A model generated the notes under the pieces. That model saw only the letters and a list, made by a program, of their open reading frames with translations, made no database searches and was not told where the DNA came from. Of a stretch of DNA of 64,000 bases, positions 39,001-50,789 are shown in pieces. Made by a program: the position numbers and the translations under genes. The DNA comes from Amblyomma americanum (Eukaryota; Arthropoda; Arachnida; Ixodida; Ixodidae): assembly GCF_052857255.1 (NCBI RefSeq), contig NC_135502.1, positions 185,005,806 to 185,069,805 of the forward strand, given 5' to 3'. Numbering within the stretch: the first letter of the stretch is position 1; each line of letters begins with the position of its first letter.

Positions 39001-42000
39001 TGCTCATGAGAAGGCCTGGATTACCGACAGCGACCTGATACGCTGAACAGATGTAATTCCGAGAGTTACGATGCTACAAGGAACATCGAGCAACACGGCA
39101 TCAACCCCTGAGGGAACAGTCCACCGCTGTACAGGGGCCTCGGAGTAACATGGGAGCCGCTGCAACATCGACGTCAAACTGCTTTAAACAGAGTCACGCC
39201 CCGTACATTGGAACGGGACATGGTGGCACCGTGAGCGAGATGACGTTAAGGAACTATTTCGTCTTTTTAGCTCAGATTGTTGGTTTTTTCCACATGGCTG
39301 CATTGCTCATGAGAAGGCCTGGATTGCCAACAGCGACTTGAAAACGCTGAACAGATGTAACTCCGAGAGTTACGATGCTACAAGGAACATCGAGCAACAC
39401 GGCATCAGCCCCTCTGGGAACAGTTCACCGCTGTTCACGGCTATCGGAGTAACACGGGGGCCGCTGCGACAGCGACGTCAAACTGCTTTAAACAGAGTCA
39501 CGCTCCGTTCATCGGAACGGGGCATGGTGGCGCCTTGAGGGAGATGGCGTTGAGGAACTATTTCGTCTTTTTGGTTAAGATTGTTTGTTTTGTTCATCCT
39601 GGCTGCATTGCTCATGAGAACGCCTGGATTACCGACAGCGACCTGAATACGCTGAACAGATGTAACTCCGAGAGTCACGATGCTACAAGTAACATCGAGC
39701 AACACGGGATCAGCCTCTATGGGAACAGTCTACCGCTGTCCATGGCCCTCGGAGTAACACGGGAGCCGCTGCGACATCGACGTCTAACAGCTTTAAACAG
39801 AGTCACACTCCGTTCATTGTAACGGGGCATGGTGGCACCATGAGCGAGATGACGTTGAGGAAATATTTCGTCTTTTCAGTTGAGATTGTTGGTTTTGTTC
39901 CACCTGGCTGCATTGCTCATGAGAAGGCCTGGATTACCGACAGCGACCTGATACGCTGAACAGATGCAATTCCGAGAGTTACGATGCTACAAGGAGCATC
40001 GAGCAGCACGGCATCAACCCCTGAGGGAACGGTCCACCGCTGTACTCGGGCCTCGGAGTAACATGAGAGCCCCTGCGACATCGACGTCAAACTGCTTTAA
40101 ACAGAGTCACACTCCGTTCATCGGAACGGAGCATGGTGGCGCCGTGAGCGAGATGACGTTGATGAACTATTTCGTCTTTTTGGTTCAGATAGTTGGTTTT
40201 GTTCTACCTTGCTGCATTGCTCATGAGAACGCCAGGATTACCGACAGCGACCTGAAAACGCTGAAGAGATGTAACTCCGAGAGTTATGATGCTACATGGA
40301 ACATCGAGCAACACGGCATCAGCCCCGGTGGGAACAGTCCACCGCTCTCCTAAGCCCTCGGAGCAACATAGGAGCCGCTGCGACATTGACGTCAAAATGA
40401 TTTAAACACAGTCACGCTCCGTTCATTGTAACGGGGCATGGTGGCACCATGAGCGAGATGACGTTGAGGAACTATTTCGTCTTTTCAGTTGAGATTGTTG
40501 GTTTTGTTCCACATGGCTGCATTGCTCATGAGAAGGCCTGGATTACCGACAGCGACCTGATACGCTGAACAGATGTAATTCCGAGAGTTACGATGCTACA
40601 AGGAACATCGAGCAACACGGCATCAACCCCTGAGGGAAAAGTCCACCGCTGTACAGGGGCCTCGGAGTAACATGGGAGCCGCTGCAACATCGACGTCAAA
40701 CTGCTTTAAACAGAGTCACGCCCCGTACATTGGAACGGGACATGGTGGCACCGCTGTTCACGGCTATCGGAGTAACACGGGAGCCGCTGCGACAGCGACG
40801 TCAAACTGTTTTAAACAGAGTCACGCTCCGTTCGTCGGAATAGGGCATGGTGGCACCGTTTACGAGATGACGTTGAGGAACTATTTCGTCTTTTTGGTTC
40901 AGATCGTTATTTGTGTTTCTATCTGGCTGCATTGCTGACGAGAACGCCTCGGTTACCGACAGCGACCTGAAAACCGTGTACAGCTGTAATACCGAAAGTT
41001 ACGATGCTACAAGGGACATCGAGCAACACGGCATCAGCCACTGTGGGAACGGTACACTGCTGTTCCCTGCCCTCGGAGTAACATGGGAGCCGCTGCGACA
41101 TCGACGTCAAACTGCTTTAAACAGAGTCACGCTCCGTACATCGAAACGGGACATGGTGGCAACGTGGGCGAGATGATGTTAAGGAACTATTTCGTCTTTT
41201 AATTCAGATTGTTGCTTTTTATCCCCTTGGATGCATTGCTCATGCGAACGCCTGGATCACCGACAGCGACCTCAAGACGCTATACAGCTTTAATACCGAG
41301 AGTTACGATGCTGTAAGGAACATCGAGGATCACGGCATCGGCCCCTGTGGGAACGGTCCACTGCTCTCCACTGCCCTCGGAGTAAATGGGAGGCGCTGCA
41401 ACATCGACGTCAAACTGCTTTCAACAGAATCGCGCTCCGTTCATCGGAATGGGTCATGGTGGCACCGTGAGCGAGATGACGTTGAGGAACTATTTCGTCT
41501 TTTTGGTTCGATTGTTGGTTTTGTTCTACCTTGCTGCATTGCTCATGAAACGTCTGGATTACCGACAGCCACCTATAAAACTGAACCGATGTAACTCCGA
41601 GATTTACGATGCTACAAGAGACATCGACCAACACGCCATCAGCCCCTGTGAGAACGGTACACTGCTGTCCACGGCCCTCGGAGTAACACGGGAGCCACTG
41701 CGACAGCGACGTCAAACTGCTTTAAACAGAGTCACACTCCGTTCATCGGAGCGGCGCATGGTGGCACCGTGAGCAAGATGACGTTAAGGAACTATTTCGT
41801 CTTTTTAGTTCAGATTGTTGGTTTTGTTCCTCCAGGCTGCATTGCTCATAAGAAGCCCTGGATCACCGACAGCGACCTGAAAACGCTGAACAGATGTAAC
41901 TCCGAGAGTTACGATGCTACAAGGAACATCGAGAAACACGGCATCAGCCCTTCTGCGAACCGTCCACCGTTGTCCACGGCCATCGGAGTAACACGTGAGC

Positions 42001-45000
42001 CGTTGCGACAGCGACGTCAAACTGCTTGAAACAGAGACTCCGTTCAGCGGAACGGGGCATGGTGGCAACGTGAGAGAGATGACGTTGATTAACTATTTCG
42101 TATTTATAGTTCAGATTGTTTGTTTTGTTATACCTGGCTGCATTGCTCATGAGAACGCCTGGATTACCGACCACGGCCTCTAAACAATACATAGGCGTAA
42201 CTCCGAGAGTTACGATGCTACAAGGATCATCGAGCACAACACGGCATCAGCCCCTGTGGGAACAGGTCACCGCTGTCCCCGGCCCTCGGAGTAACATGGG
42301 AGCCGCTGCGACATCGACGTCAAACTGCTTTAAACGGAGTCACGCTCCGTACATCGAAACGGGACATGGTGGCGCCGTGAGCGAGATGACGTTGAGGAAA
42401 TATTTTATCTTTTTCGTTGAGATTGTTGCTTTTGTTCTACCTTGCTGCATTGCTCATGAGAACGCCTGGATTACCGAAAGCGACCTGAAAACGCTGAACA
42501 GATGTAACTCCAAGAGTTTCGATGCTACATGGAACATCGAGCAACACGGCATCAGCCCCTGTGGGAACAGTTCTCGGAGAAACATGGAAGCCGCTGCGAC
42601 ATCGAAATCAAACTGCTTTAAACAGATTCACGCTCCTTTCATCTGAACAGGGCATGGTGGCATCGTGAGCAAGATGACGTTGATGAACTATTTCGTCTTT
42701 TTGGTTCAGATTGTTGGCTTTGTTCTACCTGGCTGTATCGGTGGCGAGAACGCCTGGATTACTTTAAGCGCCCTGAAAATGCTGAACAAGTGTAATACCG
42801 AGAGTTACGGTGCTACAAGGAATATCGCGCAAAACGGCATCAGCGCCTGTGGGAACGGTACACTCCTGTCCACGGCCCTCGGAGTAACATGGGAGCCGCT
42901 GCGACATCGACATCAAACTGCTTTAAACGGAGTCACACTCCGTTCATCGGAACGGGGCATGGTGGCACCGTGAGCGACATGACGTTAAACTATTTCGTCT
43001 TTTTTGTTTTGTTCTACCTGGCTGGATTGATCATGATAACGCCTCGATTACCGACAGCGACATCAAAACAATGTACAGCTTTAATACCGAGAGTTACGAT
43101 GCTACAATCCACATCGAGCAACACGGCATCAGCCCCTGTAGGAACGGTACACTGCTGTCGAAGGCCGTAGGAGTAACTTGGAAGCCGCTGGGACATCGAC
43201 GTCAAACTGCTTTAAACAGAGTCACGCTCCGTTCATCGGAACAGGACATGGTGGCAGCGTGAGCGACATGACGATGAGCAACTATTTCTTCTTTTTGGTT
43301 CAGATTGTTGGTTTTGTTCTACCTGGCTGCATTGCTCACGAGAACGCCTGGATTACCGACAGCGACCTGAAAACGCTGAACAGGTTTATTACCGAGAGTT
43401 ACGATGCTACAAGGAATATCGAGCAACACGGAATCAGCCACTGTGGGAACGGTACACTGCTGTCCACGGCCCTCGGAGTAACATGGGAGCCGGTGCGACA
43501 TCGACGTCAAACTGCTTTAAACAGAGTCACGCTCCGTACATCGGAACGGGACATGGTGGCAACGTGGGCGAGATGACGTTAAGGAACTATTTCGACTTTT
43601 AATTCAGATTGTTGCTTTTTATCCCCTTGGATGCATTGCTCATGTGAACGCCTGGATTACCGACAGCGACCTCAAAACGCTATACAGCTTTATTACCGAG
43701 AGTTACGATGCTGTAAGGAACATCGAGGATCACGGCATCAGCCCCTGTGGGAACGGTCCACTGCTCTCCACTGCCCTCGGAGTAAATGGGAGCCGCTGCA
43801 ACATCGGCGTCAAACTGCTTTCAACAGAATCGCGCTCCGTTCATCGGAATGGGTCATGGTGGAACCGTGAGCGAGATGACGTTGAGGAACTATTTCGTCT
43901 TTTTGGTTCAGATTGTTGGTTTTGTTCTACCTGGCTGTATTGCTCACGAGAACGCCTGGATTACTGACAGCGACCTGAAAATGCTGAACAGATGTAATGC
44001 CGAAAGTTACGATGCTAGAAGGGACATCGAGCAACACGGCATCAGCCGCTGTGGGAACAGTTCTCGGAGTAACATAGGAGCCGCTGCGACATCGATGTCA
44101 AACTGATTAAAACAGAGTCACGCTCCGTTCATCGGAACGGGACATTGTGGCAGCGTGAGCGACATGACGATGACAAACTCTTTCGTGTTTTTGGTTCAGA
44201 TTGTTGGTTTTTTTCTACCTGGCTGCATTGCTCACAAGAACGCCTGGATTACCGACAGCGACCTGAAAACGCTGAACAGATGTAATACCGAGAATTACGA
44301 TGCTACAACGAACATCGAGCAACACGGCATCAGCCGCTGTGGCAACGGTCCACCGCTGTACACGGGCCTCGGAGTAACATGGGAGCCCGTGCGACATCGA
44401 CGTCAAACTGCTTTAAACAGAGTCACGCTCCGTACATCGGAACGGGACATGGTGGCAACGTGAGCGAGATGACGTTGATGAACTATTTCGTCTTTTTGGT
44501 TCAGATAGTTGGTTTTGTTCTACCTTGCTGCATTGCTCATGAGAACGCCAGGATTACCGACAGCGACCTGAAAACGCTGAAGAGATGTAACTCCGAGAGT
44601 TATGAAGCTACATGGAACATCGAGCAACACGGCATCAGCCCCGGTGGGAACAGTCCACCGCTCTGCTAAGCCCTCGGAGCAACATAGGAGCCGCTGCGAC
44701 ATTGACGTCAAAACGCTTTAAACATAGTCACGCTCCGTTCATTGTAACGGGGCATGGTGGCACCATGAGCGAGATGACGTTGAGGAACTATTTCGTCTTT
44801 TCAGTTGAGATTGTTGGTTTTGTTCCACCTGGCTGCATTGCTCATGAGAAGGCCTGGATTACCGACAGCGACCTGATACGCTGAACAGATGTAATTCCGA
44901 GAGTTACGATGCTACAAGGAACATCGAGCAACACGGCATCAACCCCTGAGGGAACAGTCCACCGCTGTACAGGGGCCTCGGAGTAACACGGGAGCCGCTG

Positions 45001-46092
45001 CGACAGCGACGTCAAACTGCTTTAAACAGAGTCACGCTCCGTTCTTCGGAATAGGGCATGGTGGCACCGTGAACGAGATGACGTTGAGGAACTATTTCGT
45101 CTTTTTGGTTCAGATTGTTATTTGTGTTTCTATCTGGCTGCATTGCTGACGAGAACGCCTCGATTACCGACAGCGACCTGAAAACGGTGTACAGCTGTAA
45201 TACCGAAAGTTACGATGCTACAAGGGACATCGAGCAACACGGTTCAGCCGCTGTGGGAACGGTACACTGCTGTTCCCGGCCCTCGGAGTAACATGGGAGC
45301 CGGTGCGACATCGACGTCAAACTGCTTTAAACAGAGTCACGCTCCGTACATCGGAACGGGACATGGTGGCAACGTGGGCGAGATGACGTTAAGGAACTAT
45401 ATCGTCTTTTTGGTTCAGATTGTTGCTTTTTATCCCCTTGGATGCATTGCTCATGTGAACGCCTGGATTACCGACAGCGACCTCAAAACGCTATACAGCT
45501 TTAATACCGAGAGTTACGATGCTGTAAGGAACATCGAGGATCACGGCATCGGCCCCTGTGGGAACGGTCCACTGCTCTCCACTGCCCTCGGAGTAAATGG
45601 GAGCCGCTGCAACATCGACGTCAAACTTCTTTCAACAGAATCGCGCTCCGTACATCGGAATGGGTCATGGTGGAACCGTGAGCGAGATGACGTTGAGGAA
45701 CTATTTCGTCTTTTTGGTTCAGATTGTTGGTTTTGTTCTACCTGGCTGTATTGCTCACGAGAACGCCTGGATTACTGACAGCGACCTGAAAATGCTGAAC
45801 AGATGTAATGCCGAAAGTTACGATGCTAGATGGGACATTGAGCAACACGGCATGAGCCCCTGTGGGAACAGTCCACCGCTTTCCCCGGCCCTCGGAGTAA
45901 CATGGGAGCCGCTGCGACATCGACGTCAAACTGCTTTAAACAGAATCAAGCTACGTTCCTCGGAACGGGGCATGGTGGCGCTTTGAGGGAGATGACGTTG
46001 AGGAACTATTTCGTCTTTTTGGTTCAGATTGTTGGTTTTGTTCTATCTGGCTGCATTGCTCGTGTGAACGCCTGGATTACCGACAACGACCT
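33003..46092 (+). repeat. Satellite array 3, about 43 monomers
   Basis: Its first ~5.8 kb matches array 4 nearly unit for unit (the EHRATRHQPRW-type monomer is 5777 bp from the start here and 5776 bp in array 4). Later landmarks VFLSGCIADENAS (40913), the 289-bp variant (42889) and the pre-LINE monomers (45597, 45902) follow in the common order. A 105-bp mini-monomer at 40672 and a precise one-monomer loss near 44987 are private to this array. The empty counterpart of the LINE-2 target monomer is missing here. Confidence 0.95.
40672..40776 (+). repeat. 105-bp truncated satellite monomer (deletion scar)
   Basis: GGACATGGTGGCACCG runs directly into CTGTTCACGGCTATCGG, removing about 200 bp compared with arrays 1 and 4. 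The two parent sites (GTGGCACCG|TGAGCG and AGTCCACCG|CTGTTC) share CACCG, so the junction has 5 bp of microhomology. It shows that misalignment can occur within, not only between, monomers. Confidence 0.8.
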
Positions 46093-46551
46093 TTTATTTT
46101 TTTTTACCGACAATGACCGACGCTGCATTTTCGGCAGCGGCGGCAGCACCCTGCAATCACCGCTAATTTTCGGCACTGTCTCCACGTTGTCGCAGGAATA
46201 GACGCTGGTTTCGGACATAGTAGTGCCTGCCGCTTGGGCCCGTGACGAGTTTCGCCATCGTGGTGAGCTGCAAGAAGGATCATCTGCCGACATTTTTGAA
46301 AGCTTTGACCAACCTGACCGGGCTGCCTCGTACTGCGGGACTACTGCGCAGGCGCCATTTTCAGCGGACCACATCAAGATAAATAGCGTGCCTTCCTGCG
46401 GCGGCGGTCATTTCGGCAGCGGCGGCAGCACCCTGCAATCACCGCTAATTTTCGGCACTGTCTTCACGTTGTCGCAGGTTAGTAATTAAGTCAAACACTT
46501 TTCGCATAGTGCTGTTGCTGCTTCTGCTGCCGAAAAATTTTGCTCCTTGCA

Positions 46552-47433
46552 ATGTCAATATTGTGTCCAACATGTCATCTGTCTATATCTGACGACTGTG
46601 TTGTAGAGTGTAGCGAATGTCGTCGCATGTATCATTTAGGAAAGTGTGCAGGAATCACAGAAAAATCTTTCGAAGGTAAAAATGCTGCACAGAAGGAAAC
46701 CTGGCGGTGTCCGCCCTGCCGTAGTCCGGGACCAGCTTCTGTAGAAAGTAATAACCATGATAGTTCAGATATGAAAGCAATTCTGTCTTCCATTAACAAG
46801 AAGCTTGATAGTCTTCTGATTTTGACAGAAAAGGTTCAAAAGATGGAGCATGTCAAACAAATTTGACGATCTTGAAAAACAATCAGTCGCCAGGACAATG
46901 AAATAAAAGAGCTAAGAAAGAAGGTAGCAGAACTGGAGCCAAAAGATCCTACTCGCGCAACCGCACAAAGTGATCTTGAGCGACAGACAAATGAGCTGGA
47001 ATACAGAAGCAGAAGGCTGAACTTGGAAATTCATGGGGTCCGTGTAGTGCCGCATAAAAACCTGATTGCATCATTAAACACAGTCGCTGACAAACTTAAA
47101 GTTCCTTATGTAGTCGAACAGGACGTGGTATCTGTTTATAGGCTACCAGAAAGACCAGAGACAAAACCAGGAAAAATTGTTCACTTTGTTCAGCAACAAA
47201 TAAGGGATGCGTGGTTAACGAACAAAAGTAACCTGAAACAGTCTGACCCGATGGTTTTCATTCAAGAGAATCTGACGCGGCACTGCCGGGAACTGCTCCG
47301 TGAATAAAAGAAGATGGCTAAGGCTGAAGGCTACGAATACGTCTGGTATAGCCACGGTAAGGTTCTGGTGCGGAAGACGAAAGGAGCACGTGCTGTTCAC
47401 ATTGGGAGCTATGCTGACCTGAACCGACTCTAG
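46552..47433 (+). pseudogene. LINE-1C ORF1, intact finger, frameshifted after the coiled coil
   Basis: This copy shows the complete finger: C5, C8, C20, C23, H28, C32 and the WRCPPC pair, counted from the ATG at 46552 (a longer frame opens earlier only with a TTG). The following helical part (SSDMKAILSSINKKLDSL) runs to a 14-bp deletion at 46853, where GAGCATGTCAAAC replaces a longer sequence bounded by two CAT triplets. The frame then ends at 46866. The FP-like C-terminal half resumes at 47023-47304, is cut by the shared TAA at 47305-47307, and continues in frame to TAG at 47431-47433. Confidence 0.75.
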
Positions 47434-47475
47434 ACAAGCTAATCACCGTTATGTTCTTTTGTGAAAGTAACTTCA

Positions 47476-49599
47476 ATGACAAATTGCTATTATTATCTGC
47501 CAAATGACCTAGACGACATTGTATGTCGGCTACCTCCTAATTCATGCAGATGCGTGCACCTAAATGCGAGGTCGAATAGAAATAAAGTCTCGTGCCTAGA
47601 AGAGTTTTTCACTGAATTTTCATTCCAATACTCCGCCATAATGCTGACTGAAACATGGAGCACTAACAAATGCGACGTCTTTAGACTGTCCAATTAGAGG
47701 AAATTTTATTTAAATCGCATGCACGGCCGTGGTGGGGGTATTGCTTTGTTAGTTTACGAAAGCGTTGAATGTCAGCTATTCGATTATTTTACCCAGACAA
47801 ATCCTGATTATGAAATGCTTTCTGTACGTGCAAACAATAACGTGTTTTCAGTTTGTTATCGTCCACCAAATGGCGATATTGCAAAGTTTCTTGATTTTTA
47901 TGATCAATTCCCTTCATATATGGCCGAAAATAAGTATACATTAATTGCTGATGGAGACTTTAATATTGACGTCAGTTCTACAGGCTCTGTTAGCCGTGAC
48001 TTTAATACTATCATACTGTCTAATGGTTTCATAATTACAATTAACATACCCACGAGAGTGGCACTTGAATACGGGTCAGTCCTAGATCTTTTTATTACAA
48101 ATTTGTCTGAGAATAATATTAGGTCAGGTGTTTTGTCATGTTGTATCAGTGACCATCTTCCAATATTTTTATGTGCGGAGCTATTGACACAAAGTAGAGC
48201 AAAGCCTCGAATAATAAAGTTTCAGTTAATTGCACCTGTGGCGCTCAGTGCATTTCGTAACAGTCTATTGCAGGCAGATTGGAGCGATGTAAGAAAATCT
48301 CTTGACGCAAACAATGCTTACGATAAATTTATTACAATATTCAAGCGATTATATCACTTGAATTTTTCGTTAAAAGAGCGCAGATTAAATTGCAAAACAC
48401 GAAAACCATGGATAACGCCGGAGATGCGTCATCAAATGAAAACAAGAGATAAACTTTACCAAACATTTCTACATACTCATTTACTGGAGGACTGGCTGGC
48501 CTTCAAGTCTTATCGTAACAAACTTACAAAACGCCTGCGATTCGCGAGAACTCAGTATCAATCCACATATCTTGAAGTTCCTGGCAATCATTCTGATGTA
48601 CTGTGGTCTAGATTAAACACACTCCTTCATCGCGGCCATTGTACCGCCCCTGTTTCCAAACTAGAAGTAGACGGTATAGATATGGGTGGATCAGATTTGG
48701 CTGACGCATTTAATAATTTTTTCACTGGTATGAAAACGACCGGAACCCCGGATGATGCGTGCGAATACGTAAGTGCTCACAACGCTCGGTCATTGTACTT
48801 GTGTCCTGTCACCGCCCACGAAGTCTTATCAACAATAAAAAGTATAAAAAATAGCGCCAGTTGTGATATCGACGGAATTCAAATACGTCCTGTCAAAGAG
48901 GTGTCTGGTGTTATCGCGCCGATTTTAGCCGTAATCCTTAACATTTGTTTAACTAACTCTGTTTTTCATTTAAATATGCAAATAGCAAAAGTGACCGTAC
49001 TTTACAAAAAAGTTGACAGAAATAACTTTGGCAATTACAGACCCGTGTCTATCTTGCCTGTGTTCTCAAAGGCCTTCGAAAAAATTCTGCACACTCGATT
49101 TTCAAGTCTCATTGATAAATATAATTTATTCACACTTAACCAATTTGGTTTTCGGAAAAATAAATCAGTTGAACTGGCGCTCGTGGAGCAAAAAGAGTAT
49201 ATTCTTAAACAATTAGAAAAAAAGACACTCGTTCTCGGTATTATTATTGATTTTTCAAAGGCCTTTGATTTAGTAAACCATAAAATATTGTTGAAGAAAT
49301 TGCATTGCTATGGTATTCGTGGACAAGCCCTAACGCTTATCGACTCTTATTTATCGAACAGACAGCAGCTCGTTCAGATAAGCGACTCTATTTCCGGAGT
49401 GAAACCTTTGCTGTGTGGAGTACCACAGTGCGGTATTCTAGGCCAACTATTATTTAATATCTATCTTAAAGAAATTGTAAATATAAATTGCGAGGCGAAA
49501 TACATAATACATGCTGATGATACCAGCATACTTTTTTCAGGGCATGACATTCATGAGCTTATCAGAACTTGTAATCACACAATGAAAACACTAGAGTGA
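47476..49599 (+). pseudogene. LINE-1C ORF2, longest surviving endonuclease-RT frame (626 codons from 47719)
   Basis: HLNARS and MLTETW are followed by the shared TAG at 47695-47697. From 47719 the frame is open through GRGGGIALLV, VCYRPPNGD, ADGDFNID, SDHLPI, a linker, NYRPVSILP, FGFRKNKS, IIIDFSKAFDLVNH, GVPQCGILGQLLF and IIHADDTSIL, then stops at the shared TGA (49597-49599) before WSAAN. Relative to the usual motifs, GVPQGS is GVPQCG in all three copies and the Tyr of YADD is His only here, so activity is unlikely even with readthrough. The thumb and C-terminal remnants continue at 49765-50061 and 50116-50349. Confidence 0.85.
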
Positions 49600-49764
49600 T
49601 GGTCAGCGGCAAATGCTCTGCGTAATAAGGAAAATAAAACAAAAGCTGGTATATTCCGACCAAAAAATAAAATTATTCCACCTTATGAAAACATAGTACT
49701 GAGTACTAACACTATTGAAACAGTTGACCAGTTTAAATGTCTGGGCATAATTTTTTCCGCGAAT

Positions 49765-50349
49765 ATGAGTTGGGATTACCACGTAAGACATGTTCTGCAA
49801 AAATTAGCTCAGGTGACAGGTGTAATTGGTCGCCTTCGATACTTACTTCCGAAAGGAATCAAGCTTCTACTCTATCATTCGCTTTTTAGCTCTCATTTAA
49901 ATTATTGCCACCTAGTATGGGGTACAACGACGGCCACAAATCTAAATCAAATATACTTGTTTCAGAAAAAATGTATTAGGCATATTTTCAATGCACCTTT
50001 TGCAGCATCTACTAATGTTTTATTCTGCATTTCAGGAAAAGTTAAAATACACCAGACATAAAATTACACGTTAAGCAGAAAATTCAAATTTGAAACTTGT
50101 AAGAACATAACAAATTTGAGTGTTCTGGCCAATTTAAGAAGTAGGCATTTAAATTATCCCACGCGTCATGGAGAAAAGTGGGAAGTAGACACAGTACGAT
50201 TAAACTTCGGAAAAGAGCGCTTGTCTTACACTCTTCCGTCCCTCCTCAATCACTATGACCTTAACAATTTTGACTTATTTGATTGTTCATATCAGGATAT
50301 CCGCAAGTTATACACAGTGATGTATAACTCTGATATTTCCACTACTTAA
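49765..50349 (+). pseudogene. LINE-1C ORF2 thumb and C-terminal remnant
   Basis: Downstream of the TGA the protein continues with MSWDYHVRHVLQK, LLYHSLFSSHLNYCHLVWG and IYLFQKKCIRHIFNAPF, all of which align by eye with the LINE-2 protein (MSWDPH, YVNYCFLVWG, IYMLQKKAVRYIANV). A stop shared by all copies at 50059-50061 follows KVKIHQT, then LRSRHLNYPTRHGEKWEV to SLLNHYDL, ending at 50349. The junction between the two parts is shorter than in LINE-2, so an internal deletion before amplification is likely. Confidence 0.75.
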
Positions 50350-50789
50350 CACTGGTTATACTACAAACTTTGTCTCGTTTATCAAATCCATAACCGTATT
50401 GAATTGTTTCATCTGGTTGTATGTAATTATCTGTAACAAATTGATTTCTATATTGTATTTTCCTGTACATTCAGTGTATTTATTCTACACATTTTGTAAT
50501 TTGATAGCATTTCAGATATTCATTTTTCTAAGAAACTGTTTTGTATTCATTTTTGACGACTGTAAAAACTGCCTTCTGTATTACCTTAGCATTTCCTTTA
50601 CTTAGTGTGTGCCCTATAGTCTGTTAAGTTTCAATTTTTGATTTATTTTACGGTAGGGCTGTTACCGCTCCGAAATGTTTTCATGGGACTGTGGCCTAGT
50701 CAAGCTGTTCTGAAAAACAGCTTTTTGTCGCAGCTCTTCTTTCTGTATCACTGACAGAATGAAAATAAAGATTGATTGATTGATTGATT
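50350..50789 (+). terminator. LINE-1C 3' UTR, hairpin and (GATT)n tail
   Basis: It has the same composition as copy A, with the AAGCTGTT/AACAGCTT inner stem intact but the outer GTCACAG changed to GTCGCAG. The tail has four complete GATT units before GACCTG, one more than D, A and B, as expected for a microsatellite. Confidence 0.65.

Larger units (their letters stand above)
46093..50789 (+). mobile_element. LINE-1 copy C, near full length, inactive, most divergent of the three
   Basis: The copy is collinear with A and B and has the same 5' and 3' satellite junctions. AATAAA is at 50764-50769, and the tail has one more GATT unit than the others. It lacks the 10-bp ORF1 duplication, the endonuclease TGA and the RT frameshift of A and B, so it lies outside that pair. 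Private changes are a 14-bp deletion in ORF1, GPLL to GQLL, and YADD to HADD. Confidence 0.9.

Noticed and set aside
46540..46551. ORF1 start at 46540
   Set aside because: That start would be TTG; the ATG at 46552 gives the finger with normal spacing and is conserved in A and B (18269, 28745).
17810..50789. LINE-1 as a site-specific element that targets this satellite, like R1/R2 or telomeric TRAS/SART elements
   Set aside because: Site choice alone would not give the same monomer variants on both sides nor four shared stops in all copies. A preference for the site in the founding event cannot be excluded.
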